Of a DNA stretch of 64,000 nt, positions 42,597-53,610 are shown in pieces. Position numbers and translations under genes: made by a program. The notes under the pieces are model-generated. The model was not told where the DNA came from. It did not search any database and saw only the letters and a program-made list of their open reading frames with translations. This DNA comes from Bactericera cockerelli (Eukaryota; Arthropoda; Insecta; Hemiptera; Triozidae): NCBI GenBank assembly GCA_024516035.1, contig CM044966.1, positions 16,500,480 through 16,564,479 of the forward strand, in the 5' to 3' direction. Every line of letters begins with the position of its first letter. Position 1 is the first letter of the stretch.

Positions 42597-43040
42597 CACA
42601 AAAGTTAACCACCTGTGAATAAAGAGTTTATTATTATCAATTTATCATTGGTACCATTAGAATAGTTTCACTACGGAGCCTGGCAAGAAAAGTTAACCAC
42701 CTGCGAATAAAGAATTTATTTTTATCAATTTATCATTGGTACCATTAGAATAGTTGTGAACCACTCTGTATAAAACACCGTATTCTCACGTCCTTAGCGA
42801 TCATACGAAATATGTACATACCCAATTATTCGCCTGTGTATGTGAACCTGACAAGTGAACATCCTTCATACAAGGTGGATCATCTCTGATGGTCACAATT
42901 TTGAATGGTACCTCTGAGTTCTCAGTTGCGCACCAGTATGCCTATGCTTTCTTAATTTCTCAGCAATCTCAGCTCTTGAATTGTTCTGCCCCTGACTTAT
43001 CATCACTACACTTTGGAAAGATTCAGCGAAAATTTGATGA
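42597..43040. repeat. 81-bp duplication then unassigned
   Basis: AAAGTTAACCACCTG(T/C)GAATAAAG...ACCATTAGAATAGTT occurs at 42600 and 42681. The remainder is unassigned. Confidence 0.65.
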
Positions 43041-43202
43041 GAATTTTCTACCACCTAACCCTCAGAGTCTTATTTTTTTGTGGTCACAAACTCAAATTAA
43101 TGTAGAATGTTGCACATGGTGAAAGTCGAACCAACGCGCAACGGATCCCTACACCACCTGGATTACCACACTAGCGCGTTAAACACTCGACTACGAGTGC
43201 AC
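43041..43202 (-). mobile_element. SINE-A, 3'-truncated
   Basis: TTCTACCACCTAACCCTCAG to head complement GACTACGAGTGCA; followed by an ATTT repeat (43206-43240). Confidence 0.8.
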
Positions 43203-43240
43203 TATTATATTTATTTATTTATTTTATTTATTTATTTCTT

Positions 43241-43987
43241 ACAAGGGTGGAGTATACTACTATTTCACCCAGAAATATTATTTATTATCTTCAGTTAATT
43301 TTAGCACCTATGTATTATATTGTTGGTAACACATTATTATATGCACCTACTTGTTATTTAGATTAGACAGTTGCATATCAAGCGAAACGCTTATATAAGG
43401 GTAAATACTCTGATGTTGCGATGAAAAATAATCATTTATTATATCAAAATCCAATCATTTAGTGACGAAAGAATATATGTTTTCACTATAAATATAACTT
43501 CATGACTTCTGGGAACGCTCGAAAAGTTTAATAAAATCACACAAATTATTCATGTTTTTTTTTACAAGTACATAAAGAAGAACAATAAAATAAATCTTGT
43601 TTGTGTTTTTAAAAAAGGTGTAACAGTAGGTACCTACTGGAATCGTGCCCAACCAACCTTCGCCACTGTCCGAAATTTAAACTCAAGACATGACCTTATC
43701 GTTCGACAGATACGAGACTGGATACATAGATTGCTGAGAAGCATTCGATCTTCCCAAGACATCACGTATGAAGATGTAATTGTCCAAGAATACACAACAC
43801 ATCAACATATTCGTCAAGGTAACGCGTCCTCCTTGCCTTGTTAACAATACAAAACAACAACAACAACAATGATATCAACAACAATATAATGTTGTATAAC
43901 ACTCTAGTAATACTTGGACCATGTAGTAATGTTCTGGACATCACGTTTTATGAGGATATGTTAAGAGTAAGGTACATGAAATATCTA
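43241..43987. other. unassigned sequence
   Basis: CGCCACTGTCCGAAATTTAA and following 90 bp look non-repetitive, but no frame is open. CAACAACAACAA at 43857. No gene recognised. Confidence 0.3.
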
Positions 43988-44787
43988 CAGTATGTTTCAG
44001 AAAAGGTGGCCACCCCCTCGTAACTTTTGAACGCGACGAAATTTTTCAATTCTGTAAAGTCCTAGGTATAGAAAGTGCCCTATGGCCCATTCTGTGGTCA
44101 TATTTATTTTTGGCCCCGGTCGGCCCTTCCGGCTTTTAAGCCATATTTTTTCATTTTTCTCGCGAATTTTAAATGGAATGGTATATTTTTTATTCCTGTT
44201 AATTAAAGTCCAAGTTAGGCTGAGTATAATGAGCTTTTAAAATTTTCAAAAACCTTATCAGGGGCGGAGCTAGTAGGGTGCAAGTTTCAAAATTGTTACA
44301 CCCTGTATTTCAGCGTTAGTTAGATTTTTTAGTACTTTTTTTATGTTCATAGGTTCAAAATATTGTTTTACACCATATGAAATCAAAAAAAAATTCTTGT
44401 TTACCTCTAATCAGGGTCATAGTAAGGTTTTTGTAAAAGTACTTTTTTTCTCACGTCAATTTTTCCGTAAATTAATGGTGTTCTCGAAATTGGCATTTTT
44501 AGAGGTGAAAGTCTGCAATGACATATGTTTTTTATGCTTGAAATCGAAAGAAAACTTAACGGAGAAGCCATTAAGATCATAAAAAAAGCCATTTAACCTG
44601 CTAGTTTTTTCACGACAGTGTCCGGTAAAGTGGGTGAATTTCGTATTGGATTTTTTTTTGTTGAGGAAACACAATTGGCATAGAAAATAAATAATACCTA
44701 ATAAGGGAATAATACTTTAATTAACATAACTAAATGCGAAATTAAAGGAAGATTATTTCTTCTAAATCAGTGCCGGATAATTTTTTT

Positions 44788-44845
<58 letters not shown>

Positions 44846-46181
44846 TCTTTAAAATAATTGAATTGGTTTCATTTTCACCCTCAAGAGTTTGGTACTTGAC
44901 CTGGTATTTTTTTCTCTTAAATTTCGAGATAATTAGATTTTTATTTAGAGACCTGGTATTCATTACTAGCAACACCAGTATGATTTTTTTTTAAATTTGG
45001 GTTTAATATCGCGTTTCAACTGCATGGTCATATCATAACGGGGGTGTTACATTCCATTCGCAAGAAACTCACCAACCTCCTAAACACATTTATCTCACCC
45101 AGCCTGGGCTAGGCCGGAATGCCAGCATCACGAAGTCTTCTCCTCGCTGGTCGTTGCTTAACTTCGGTGATCCTACAAGAATCGTTGCATTCAAAGCGCC
45201 ATCGGACTGACTCCAGAATTATTGACAATGTGTTTTCTACAGATTTTACCAACTTACCAACTAAAATTGTCTCAAGAGGGGACCCCTAGGCCGACTTTAG
45301 AAGCAGCATTATCCGATAATTATTTTTGATACAACTTGAACTTTGAAAAGTGAAAAAAGAGAGAGAGAGAAAAAAAAAAAAAAAAATATCCGGCACTGAT
45401 TTAGAAGAAATAATTTTCATTTAATTTCGCATTTAGTTATGTTTATTGAAGTATTATTCCCTTATTAGATATTATTTATTTTCTATGCCAATTGGTGTTT
45501 CCTCAACAACAAAAAAAATCCAATACGAAATTCACCCACTTTACCGGACACTGTCGTGAAAAAACTAGCAGGTTAAATGGCTTTTTTTATGATCTTAATC
45601 GCTTCTCCGTTAAGTTTTCTTTCGATTTCAAGCATAAAAAACATATGTCACTGCAGACTTTCACCTCTAAAAATGCCAATTTCGAGAACACCATTAATTT
45701 ACGGAAAAATTGACGTGAGAAAAAAAGTACTTTTACAAAAACCTTACTATGACCCTGATTAGAAGTAAACAAGAATAATTTTTTGATTTCATATGGTGTA
45801 AAACAATATTTTGAACCTATGAACATAAAGAAAGTACTAAAAAATCTAATTAACACTGAAATACAGGGTGTAACAATTTTGAAACTTGCACCCTACTAGC
45901 TCCGCCCCTGATAAGGTTTTTGAAAATTTTAAAAGCTCATTATACTCAGCTTAACTTAGACTTTAATTAACAAGAATAAAAAATATAGCATTCCTTTTAA
46001 AATTCGCGAGAAAAATGAAAAAATATGGCCTAAAAGCCGGAAGGGTCGACCGGGCCAAAAATAAATATGACCACAGGATGGGCCATAGGGCACTTCCTAT
46101 ACCTAGGACTTTACAGAATTGAAAAATTCCGTCGCGTTCAAAAGTTACGAGGGGGTGGCCACCTTTTCTGAAACATACTGT
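43988..46181. mobile_element. 2.19-kb palindromic element, TA target site
   Basis: Ends CAGTATGTTTCAGAAAAGGT and complement with TA on both flanks. Arms 43988-44780 and 45387-46181 (~794 bp each) are reverse complements with scattered differences. The loop has CT (44789-44842) and GA (45358-45372) runs facing each other and a 5S-SINE-H insertion. Paired ORFs in the arms are mirror translations. No transposase. Confidence 0.85.
44999..45208 (-). mobile_element. 5S-SINE-H in palindrome loop
   Basis: The minus strand: 5S-like ACCGAAGTTAAGCAACGACC, GCTGGCATTCCGGCCTAGCC, GGCTGGGTGAGATAAATG; 3' end GACGCGATATTAAACCC region. Confidence 0.8.
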
Positions 46182-46230
46182 ATACATACTTTCAAATACT
46201 ATGGCTAATATAGATAGATAAATGTATGTA

Positions 46231-46529
46231 TGTACGAATTTCTTTGTGGTGAAGCACAAGGCCTCTTCACAATTTTTGTGGATAGCGCAGCATTACTAAG
46301 AGCCTCCTTTACATTTCAAATTATTCTATTACATTAATTTCTTTTTACTCTGGTAATGCCGCCACTGGTCGTTACTCATACAAGTAACTACTCATTTTTC
46401 CTCACGAGGTATGAGTGGACCCCGAACATCCAAGTACAGAGCAGAAAAAATCCTCCCCCGCTGGGAATCGAACCCAGGTCACCATGTGTGCAATGCCTAG
46501 CGCGCTAACTCGCTCTGCCACAGTGACTA
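46231..46529 (-). mobile_element. SINE-J, young copy with 16-bp TSD
   Basis: tRNA-like head on the minus strand (GGCAGAGCGAGTTAGCGCGC, GGGTTCGATTCCCAG), then CATACCTCGTGAGGAAAAAT and AATGCTGCGCTATCC. Flanked by TATAGATAGATAAATG at 46209-46224 and 46529-46544. By eye three substitutions separate it from the copy at 55807. Confidence 0.9.
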
Positions 46530-46539
46530 TATAGATAGA

Positions 46540-46650
46540 TAAATGAACACACCACGCACACTCTCTCTCTCTCACTCTCTCTCACACACACATAGACACA
46601 CACACACACAATCCACACAACATACACACCACGCACAAACACACGAACTG
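46540..46650. repeat. (CT)n/(CA)n microsatellites
   Basis: CTCTCT then CACACA with ACGCACAC interruptions. Confidence 0.85.
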
Positions 46651-47232
46651 CACTGAGAGAAAAATGGACAAAAAATTTGACTATCGAGCGCTTTCATTTT
46701 CAAAACGTGCATATTATGATTAATACATGTATATGATTGCCCAATTCTTTCAACCTGATGCACACAGGCGTTCAACCCGATAACAATTCAACATTTTCCA
46801 AAATGTGATGTGGCGATTTGTGTAAAATGAGTATGTGTTGAGAATCCGGTAGTCAAACTATGCATTGAGAAGTACGAAATTTTTTGATATTGTTTATCGG
46901 AGATTAACATGTGTGTGTATCACCGATATTGAGCCATAATCGTATATCGGATTGACTAATTATTCATGTGATATTACAGAAATACAACTGCGTAGTATGA
47001 ATTGTTCATGAGCTTGCATAATATTCGAGAGCCTAGTTGTGCAACCTAAATATGATTTGTTCATCTTGGGTTTGTCATTTTTTTTTCAAAAACGGATTCA
47101 CAAAATGTGCACTGTTGAACACAATATATCAACCCGATATGGTATTCGCGACTGACAATTTGAATAAGAAGTTGTTGTTTTAGATGGTTTAATTCACTTT
47201 ACTGATAATACTATATAGCTTCCTGTCGAAAC
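46651..47232. other. degenerate field with recurring TATCGG / GAATTGTTCAT words
   Basis: No ORF. Words such as CGATAT, TATCGGA, TTCAACCCGATA and AATTGTTCATG recur without fixed spacing. Same style as 47950-49090 and 52331-52800. Confidence 0.35.
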
Positions 47233-47630
47233 AAAATGTAAATTCAGATAGTTATGAATGTCGAACTTCTGCCTTGTAAGCCAGAGATCGAGGGTTCGTT
47301 TTAAACTGTGAGATGACATTCGGAATAAACAAGTTGATTACTTAAGATGGTTATTTTCAAGTTCTGATTTTCAAAAAATATGTATCCGTTTGAAGGAAAT
47401 GTACTAACATCCTACATTCAGATAGTTACAGACGTCTAACTTCTGCCTTGTAAGCCAGAGATCGAGGGTTCTTTTTAAACTGTGAGATGACATTCGGAAT
47501 AAACAAGTTGATTACTAACTTAAGATGGTTATTTTCATGTTCTGATTTTCAAAAAATATGTATCCGTTTGAAGGAAATGTACTAACATCCTACATTCAGA
47601 TAGTTATGAACGTCTCAATTCTGCCCTGTA
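47233..47630. repeat. ~176-bp tandem repeat, 2.3 units
   Basis: CAGATAGTTA starts units at 47245, 47419 and 47597. Each has TGCCTTGTAAGCCAGAGATC and GAGGGTTC, which look like the anticodon arm and B box of a tRNA-derived sequence. Confidence 0.85.
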
Positions 47631-47712
47631 ACGAACATTAACCACACCTGAGTGGGGTCGGAAATGGATATGTCCATTTGCACTTTTATAATTTTTCTGG
47701 CTGTTTTTTTAC

Positions 47713-47946
47713 TGGGGTTTAACGTCGCTTTCAACTGCCATGGTTATATCACGACGGGGGTTTTCCATTCGCAGGAAACTCACAAACCTGCTACTCACAT
47801 TAACCTCACCCAGCCTGAGTGGGGCCGGGAAAACCCAACATCACGAGAATTAGAATTTGAATCCTAATTCATCACAAGTCTTAACCTCGCTGGACGTCGC
47901 TTAACTTCGGTGTTAGGGAACCAGAGTATTAAACGTGCCATCCATT
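47713..47946 (-). mobile_element. 5S-SINE-H with small internal palindrome
   Basis: The minus strand: 5S-like CGAAGTTAAGCGACGTCCAG, core GTTAATGTGAGTAGCAGGTT, 3' end GAAAGCGACGTTAAACCCC. Insertion AATTAGAATTTGAATCCTAA near 47840-47870. Confidence 0.8.
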
Positions 47947-49092
47947 TCTGACTGTTGATTTCACATTTTGATGATAAAAATGTGCTTTTAGATAAACATT
48001 TTCACTATAAGCAAAACAGTTTGAACAACTTTAATAGACATGGAGATCGAGGACGTTCTGAATTAATCATTTTGTGCTTCGATTTGCAAAATTGTGTATC
48101 GGATAGAGGCTTTCTTAACTATTCGAATAAATCGAGATTTTCAGCTTGCACGATTTTCTATCAACACTTTTGCTTGTCAATTTAACAACGATGTAACATG
48201 AAATGTTACTGTTCACTCAATATGTGTATACCTTTTGAGGATCTATACAACTTGAAGGTTTTTTTCACCTCCGGTTTTTCAATATGAACCACCAATTGTA
48301 AAATTGACAATCCGTTTAACAAAACCACATTTCTAATAGGGAGCAAAGTTACCACTTCGGTTAAAGCTGAGATATTATTCACCAGATAGTGAAATTGCAT
48401 TACAATATATACAATATGTATTTTTAAAATAGAGAACTTTTATTTGTTCATCTCGATGATGAAATTCACCACGCGATATGAATATTGACTATCGGATGCA
48501 CGATGCACCTCTTGTACATCGGGTATAGATAATTCCACAGTCTTACATGTCAATTTGTAATCAAGGATGAACGAATTATTCAATAAATGCATGAATCGTC
48601 TGCCCAGATACATTATTTGTCATAACAGTTCTTAAAATGATCTAGCCGATGCATGATTTGTTATTAGAAGCACATATTGACTATCCAAAGTGCTCATTGA
48701 TCTCAAAGTGTATCAATTTTCTCATATTGTTTGGCCTTAAGTGAAAGTGTGAAAGTGGATGTACAATTTGAAAAGTCAAAATGTGAAAGCGACAATTCAA
48801 GCGTACAATTTGTTTATCTGTTGTACAAATTGACAAAAGGATAGTTAAAATGTAATTCAGATGAGCAGACATTTTAACCAACAGATGATTATTTTGTAGC
48901 TTTAGAAATTTTAATTCACTACAAGACTTCAATTAAGAAATATCGTGAACCGTCGCGTAATTTTAATTTATTTTATCATTAATTTATTATTATTTTTATT
49001 TTTGGTCAGTGTAAAAGTAATTTTTTGTTGCCTTTTCAAGTGGGTGTACCTATAGGTACAAAAATGTTTTATTAGAAAGGCTTTGCGATTGA
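47947..49092. other. degenerate field, no gene
   Basis: Short frames only. Recurring ATTTGT(T/A), GATGCAC, CGGATAG and TGAATTGTTC-like words; tandem structure is too decayed to define. Confidence 0.35.
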
Positions 49093-50505
49093 CTGAAGAA
49101 ACAAAATAGCAAAATAGTAGAAACAAGGCGACGGTGGACTGTTTCTGAAGAAGTTCCAATCAAAGACACAGCTAGCGAAAACCAGGATAAGGAAGAATAC
49201 CAAAATAACGAGTTTCTGGCATAGCTGCGGAAAACCTATCATCCTTGGGCAACAACTATATTAAAATGGGGAGCTACGTACGAGCTTAGAAAGAGACATC
49301 TAGAAAGATCCGACATCACCACTCTCAATTACTTCTCCGAGTTCTCGGCCCTGCAGAACAAGGAAGGATATACCTTGGTAAGTCATGTTTTTTTTTTTTT
49401 AATAGAGGGAGGAGTTTAGTGACTTTGTTTTTCCATTTTCCCTCAAATTTGGTCGTTTTCAATCCTACCTGGAGCAAAACTGTGAAAGTGTATTCAATTT
49501 GACATAAGTTACATGGTCCCTCATTTCCAATTCAATCAACAGCAGCACAGTATACCTCAACTTAAGAGACATTTGGCTCGGGGAACTAACCCTTTAGTGC
49601 GTGGAGCATTCCTTTCGAGAAAAGTACCTGGCAATTAATTTTGGCTTATTTTAACCCTGTTATTATTGGTGGCATCAGTTGCGGGTTTTGGCTATCCGGA
49701 ATAAGGATAGTTGTGGGATGTTCACATTAGTTTATTATTTTTGTGTGGAATGTACACAACAGCTCATTGATGTTTTTCTCTCTCTCTCTTGTGCCTCTTA
49801 TTTCACAGCCTTCACGTGCCGATATCCGGAGAAAGAAGATTCCTTCTTCAGCAATGCTGTACTGCTTGCAGACAAAGTCATAGCTCTTGCCAAAATTCGC
49901 GAGCAAGAAACGTCAACTGAAGTTGTCAGATTTGGAATCCGGAATCTGCTCAGTCATCTTGATCCTGATTTGGATAATCCAGCAGAATCATGCGAACAAT
50001 CGGACCCAAAAGTAATTATATCTTTACACTTACTTCCTTATTTGATGAATATTATTCCCTCACATAGAAGAAAAGGCACAAAACAAAAAAAAAATCTATC
50101 ACTAGTATTGACTTGCGTACGACATCTCGGACCGAAATACGCGATAGTTTAATTTCCCACATACCTCTTGAAAGCTCTGTTACAAACGTAATACAAGCAA
50201 GAAAAGAGGAATTGAGGATTAGGGGAATTACTTTGCAACCATTTATACCTTCTGTAGATGAAAAAATTGTGTGTTCTGAAACAGTTTTCATTTCTTTTGA
50301 TGATATTCTTTATCCTGTCTCTGATATTGTAACTGCTGTTGTCACGTTTGAAATATTTCATGCTGCCCATCTTAAATACCCTCATGACTGTAGTGATATT
50401 TGGCTATTCATCCAAAGAGGATACTATAAAATATCCAAAGAATATGACAGAATGAACCAAAGTGTGAAAGGTCTGCTAGCTGATATGGGTTTACTTGTAG
50501 ACTAA
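49093..50505 (+). pseudogene. C-terminal part of a transposon-type or domesticated gene, broken
   Basis: A first block (about 49093-49378) reads KIVETRRRWTVSEE, then an in-frame stop (TAG, 49222), then LRKTYHPWATTI and KRHLERSDITTLNYFSEFSA, ending at a GTAAGT donor-like site (49379). A classic pyrimidine tract plus TTTCACAG acceptor-like site ends at 49807. The next block encodes FTCRYPEKEDSFFSNAVLLA and LLPYLMNIIPSHRRKG. A one-base shift in the A run near 50085-50094 moves to the frame that continues with KSITSIDLRTTSRTEIRDSL and ends in VFISFDDILYPVSDIV, KYPHDCSDIW and YDRMNQSVKGLL before TAA at 50503-50505. The donor/acceptor phases do not match without a further change. The organisation resembles uncharacterised proteins found repeatedly in animal genomes, with an RxW.xEE segment, a 'DF..(Y/F)P' segment and a C-terminal 'Y..D...(F/Y)...YP..(C/S)...W' segment. 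I cannot name the family. Confidence 0.5.
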
Positions 50506-50545
50506 ATTAAAATTGGTAAACACTTACTTTGCATACTAGGTAATT

Positions 50546-51066
50546 ATGTTCATCTGTGGAGGCTGTAAGAAAGCCCATCTTTCGAAAAAATTACTTTTTC
50601 GCCATGTGCGCCTTTGTCAAAGTATGGGATCACCTATAAAGTGTGGGCAAGATGGCCGTATACGTAAATTTAAATCATTTAATTCATTCAGTTCTCACAT
50701 GAATAGATTTCATGTCTCTTCTGAGCCTACTTTACGGTCTCACCAGACATTATTACCTTCACTTGTTGAGCAGGTATCAGTGTCATCTCCGAGTGATAGC
50801 TCAGATTTGGTTTCAATGGAAATTTTTTTGAGGAAGTACTTCGCATCTCTGTAGAGTAAGCCAGGAATAACTCGAAGCACTGTTCAATTTATAGCGGAAA
50901 ATTTAAAAGACTTTGTTGATTTTTACAATGTATTGATATCTTATATGTACATGATGAAAGGCTGATGAATAGAGTCGAAACTTTTAGAGGAGCTTTTGAA
51001 TTATTTGGAACTGAATATAAACGTTTCCAATATTTCATCCAAAAAGGGACTTGTATCTATAAGTTG
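50546..51066 (+). pseudogene. N-terminal part with C2H2-like fingers, broken
   Basis: Starts MFICGGCKKAHLSKKLLFRH followed by VRLC (a first C2HC-like finger). A second finger-like KCGQDGRIRKFKSFNSFSSH then MNRFH has Arg where a second Cys is expected. The open frame ends at 50852 (TAG). Similar-looking sequence continues in frame (SKPGITRSTVQFIAENLKDF) and, after another shift, DERLMNRVETFRGAFELFGT and EYKRFQYFIQKGT to about 51066. This looks like the head of the same protein type whose tail lies just upstream. Order is tail then head, consistent with two tandem copies each missing the opposite end. Confidence 0.5.
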
Positions 51067-51183
51067 TATGTAACTTGTATTGTTAGGTATTGTTAACTTG
51101 TATCTTGGAATTGCTCGATGTCATAACTTGTATTGTGCTGTAGGGATTCGAATCCGGAGATTGGTGGTTCGAATCCTATAGAG
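51067..51183. repeat. ACTTGTATTGTTA-type low-complexity repeat, part 1
   Basis: AACTTGTATTGTTAGGTATT and TAACTTGTATCTTGG, followed by GATTCGAATCCGGAGATTGG. Continues after the hAT remnant. Confidence 0.6.
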
Positions 51184-51413
51184 CAAGGCTGCCCAACCGC
51201 AGGCCCGCGAGCGCATTATTATTATTATACAACTCTTTATTAGATACAAAAGGGCATTATGTACATTCAAATAATAATTTTAACAGTGAAAAAATGAAAA
51301 AAACAATATATACAATAAAAATGAAAAATAATAGAAAATTTATGCCCTAACTAAAGGGCGGGGTTATTGCCTATGGCAATAACCCCGCCTGTAAAATCGG
51401 TTGGGCAGCCTTG
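51184..51413. mobile_element. hAT-type remnant with element I inside
   Basis: Inverted ends CAAGGCTGCCCAACCG / CGGTTGGGCAGCCTTG; flanking 8-mers CTATAGAG and CTATAAGG are near-identical target duplications. GGCCCGCGAGCGC near the left end parallels the hAT element at 17316. Confidence 0.7.
51215..51392 (-). mobile_element. element I inside hAT remnant
   Basis: ATTATTATTATAC tail, AT-rich body, TTTATGCCCTAACTAAAGGG, then an extended perfect palindrome GGCGGGGTTATTGCC TAT GGCAATAACCCCGCC in place of the usual 5' arm. Confidence 0.8.
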
Positions 51414-51904
51414 CTATAAGGGTGTAAAGGAACTGATTCCTCTTGGAACCTATACTGACAATCGGGTTATATCCCGAACAACAGACTTGTATCTAAACTT
51501 TCTAAAACTTGTATCTAAGTTGCTTGTATATTGTTAACTTGTATTTAACTTGTATTGTTAACTTGTATCTTGCTGTAGAGATTCAAATCCGGAGGTGGTT
51601 CGAATCCTAGCATTCAACATCACTTGGTGATTAACACATATGATAACTTTTTTTTAAAATTGTATCAAACTTCTTGTATTGTTAACTTGTATCTTGAACC
51701 TTGTAACTTTTATTGTTGACTTTAACTTGTACTTGAGTTGCTCACTTGTTGTTATACTTGTAACTTGTATCTTGAATGTCAAATAAATAAATAAGTATAC
51801 GTCGATTGGTATTAATAACATAATTATCACTAATTTTTATTCCTTTTCATTTTATTTTTTTGAAGCTTTAGGGATGTACAATATTCAAATGTATCAGCCC
51901 AAAG
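51414..51904. repeat. ACTTGTATTGTTA-type low-complexity repeat, part 2
   Basis: Repeated AACTTGTATCT(T/A), ACTTGTATTGTTAACTTGTA up to about 51775; a GATTCAAATCCGGAGGTGGT segment parallels 51141. AT-rich after that. Confidence 0.65.
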
Positions 51905-52330
51905 TGTGCTGATACAATGGATAAATTGTACATCAAATGTTGTACTTCGTGTACATCATTAATGTACAGATTGTACATAGAGAATACACATATTGTGTAT
52001 AGAGGGATGTACAAATTGTACATGGGGAATACACAAATCATGTGTGGTGGGTTGTACATATTGTACATTGAGGATACACAAATTATGTGTGGTGGGTTGT
52101 ACATATTGTACATTGAGGATACACAAATTATGTGTGGTGGGTTGTACATTATGTACATTGAGGATACACAAATTATGTGTGGTGGGTTGTACATTATGTA
52201 CATTGAGGATACACAAATTATGTGTGGTGGGTTGTACATATTGTACATTGAGGATACACATACTGTGCATCGAGGATTCACGGGTTGTGGATATAGGATA
52301 AACACATTGTGTATACAGGATATACAGTAT
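51905..52330. repeat. 45-bp tandem array open in several frames
   Basis: Units GAGGATACACAAATTATGTG + TGGTGGGTTGTACATATTGTACATT at exact 45-bp spacing (52070, 52115, 52160, 52205, 52250), degenerate at both ends. 45 is a multiple of three and the unit lacks stops in several frames, so overlapping 102-145 codon frames arise on both strands, e.g. MCGGLYILYIEDTQI repeats. Confidence 0.95.
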
Positions 52331-52830
52331 GTATATAACTAGTTCATATTGTTCAAATTGAAATGCACAGATTGCTTATAGGAAAGTCCTAACGACTATT
52401 TAGGATACACAGATCGTGCGTTTATGGAAGTCGTATCGTCTATAACATAGACACATCATTCTACACTGAATGCACCAATCGGCCTTACGGATACATTAAC
52501 TGATCATCGAAGATGTATAGTCTGTTAAAAAGGCGTGCTGAATTGTACATCGAGGTGGACTTGTGATGCATCCTAGTTTCACAGTTTATGCAACCCGCAT
52601 CACACTGAGCTCGCTGTATCTCGGGTTTTTTGACAGTCCGATGCTTAACTTGTGTATCGCAATATTCAAACGGTGACGTCATCACGCACTGATGACGTCA
52701 GAAATTGTGCATCCAGGATAGATCGTCGAATCACAATTCTCATATTGTTAAATCGTTAAAGCGGATATCGGCATCAGTAATCCCTCACTCGATAGACGAT
52801 TTTTTTTCTCAGTGTGTGTGTAAGTCTCTC
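52331..52830. other. degenerate continuation of the 45-bp-type field
   Basis: Words GGATACACAGATCGTGCG, GAATTGTACATCGAGG and TTGTGCATCCAGGATAG echo the array but without regular spacing. TGACGTCATCACGCACTGAT and GATGACGTCA inverted near 52675. Confidence 0.45.
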
Positions 52831-52957
52831 TCTATCTCTATTTTATATCCCTGAATCCCTCCCAATCTCGTAATTCAAATAAAAAAAGTTCAACCGTCTG
52901 AAAATTTAGCTTCGGGGAAGGCAATACGGTCTTATTGTTATTGTGAAATTCCATCTT

Positions 52958-52959
<2 letters not shown>

Positions 52960-52995
<36 letters not shown>

Positions 52996-53105
52996 TTTCT
53001 TCCTGTTTTTTTCGTAGTAGGAAATTGACCACCTGTGAACCCCCCCCCCCACCCCTTTATGTTCTCTCTCTCCCTTATCTTCTTTCTCTCTCTCTCTCCC
53101 TTGTC

Positions 53106-53149
<44 letters not shown>

Positions 53150-53610
53150 TTCCCCAACCCCAAAGCGTTCTATAAATGTTCCAGACTTCCCCTCAGACTT
53201 CATACAGACAAACATACGAGTATTCTTCAATATCAATATTCCCATAGAATAGGACAAGAGGATCTCCCTTTCTTCTTTCTTTATTTTTTTTCTCTCTCTC
53301 TCTCTCTCTTTCCCCTCCTCTTTCTCTCTCTCTTCTTCGTCCTCTCTCTCTCTTTCCCCTTCTTGTCCTCTCTTTCTCTCTCTCTCTTTCCCCTCCTTGT
53401 ACTCTCTTTCTCTCTCTTTTTCTCCTCCGCGTCCTCTCTCTCTCTCTCTTCCTCTTTTTTTTCTCTCTCTTTCCCCTCCTCGTCCTCTCTTTCTCTTCTT
53501 CGTCCTCTCTCTCTTTCTCTCCCTCTATCTTTCTCTCTCTCTATCTCTCTCTTTCTCTTCTTCGTCCTCTCTCTCTCCCTCTCCCTACCTCGTTCTCTGC
53601 TTCCTCTTCT
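52960..53610. repeat. CT/CA microsatellite complex
   Basis: (CT)n, (CA)n at 52972-52996, poly-C 53041-53050, then (CT)n with CTTTCCCCTCCTCGTCCT-type minisatellite units (53300-53600). Confidence 0.95.

Noticed and set aside
50962..50990. CTGATGAATAGAGTCGAAAC as a hammerhead
   Set aside because: The intervening 7 bases do not form stem II and the segment fits the protein-like frame (RLMNRVETF).
51868..52342. 102-145-codon frames on both strands as genes
   Set aside because: All arise from the 45-bp tandem unit (a multiple of three); there is no start context, splice or domain evidence.
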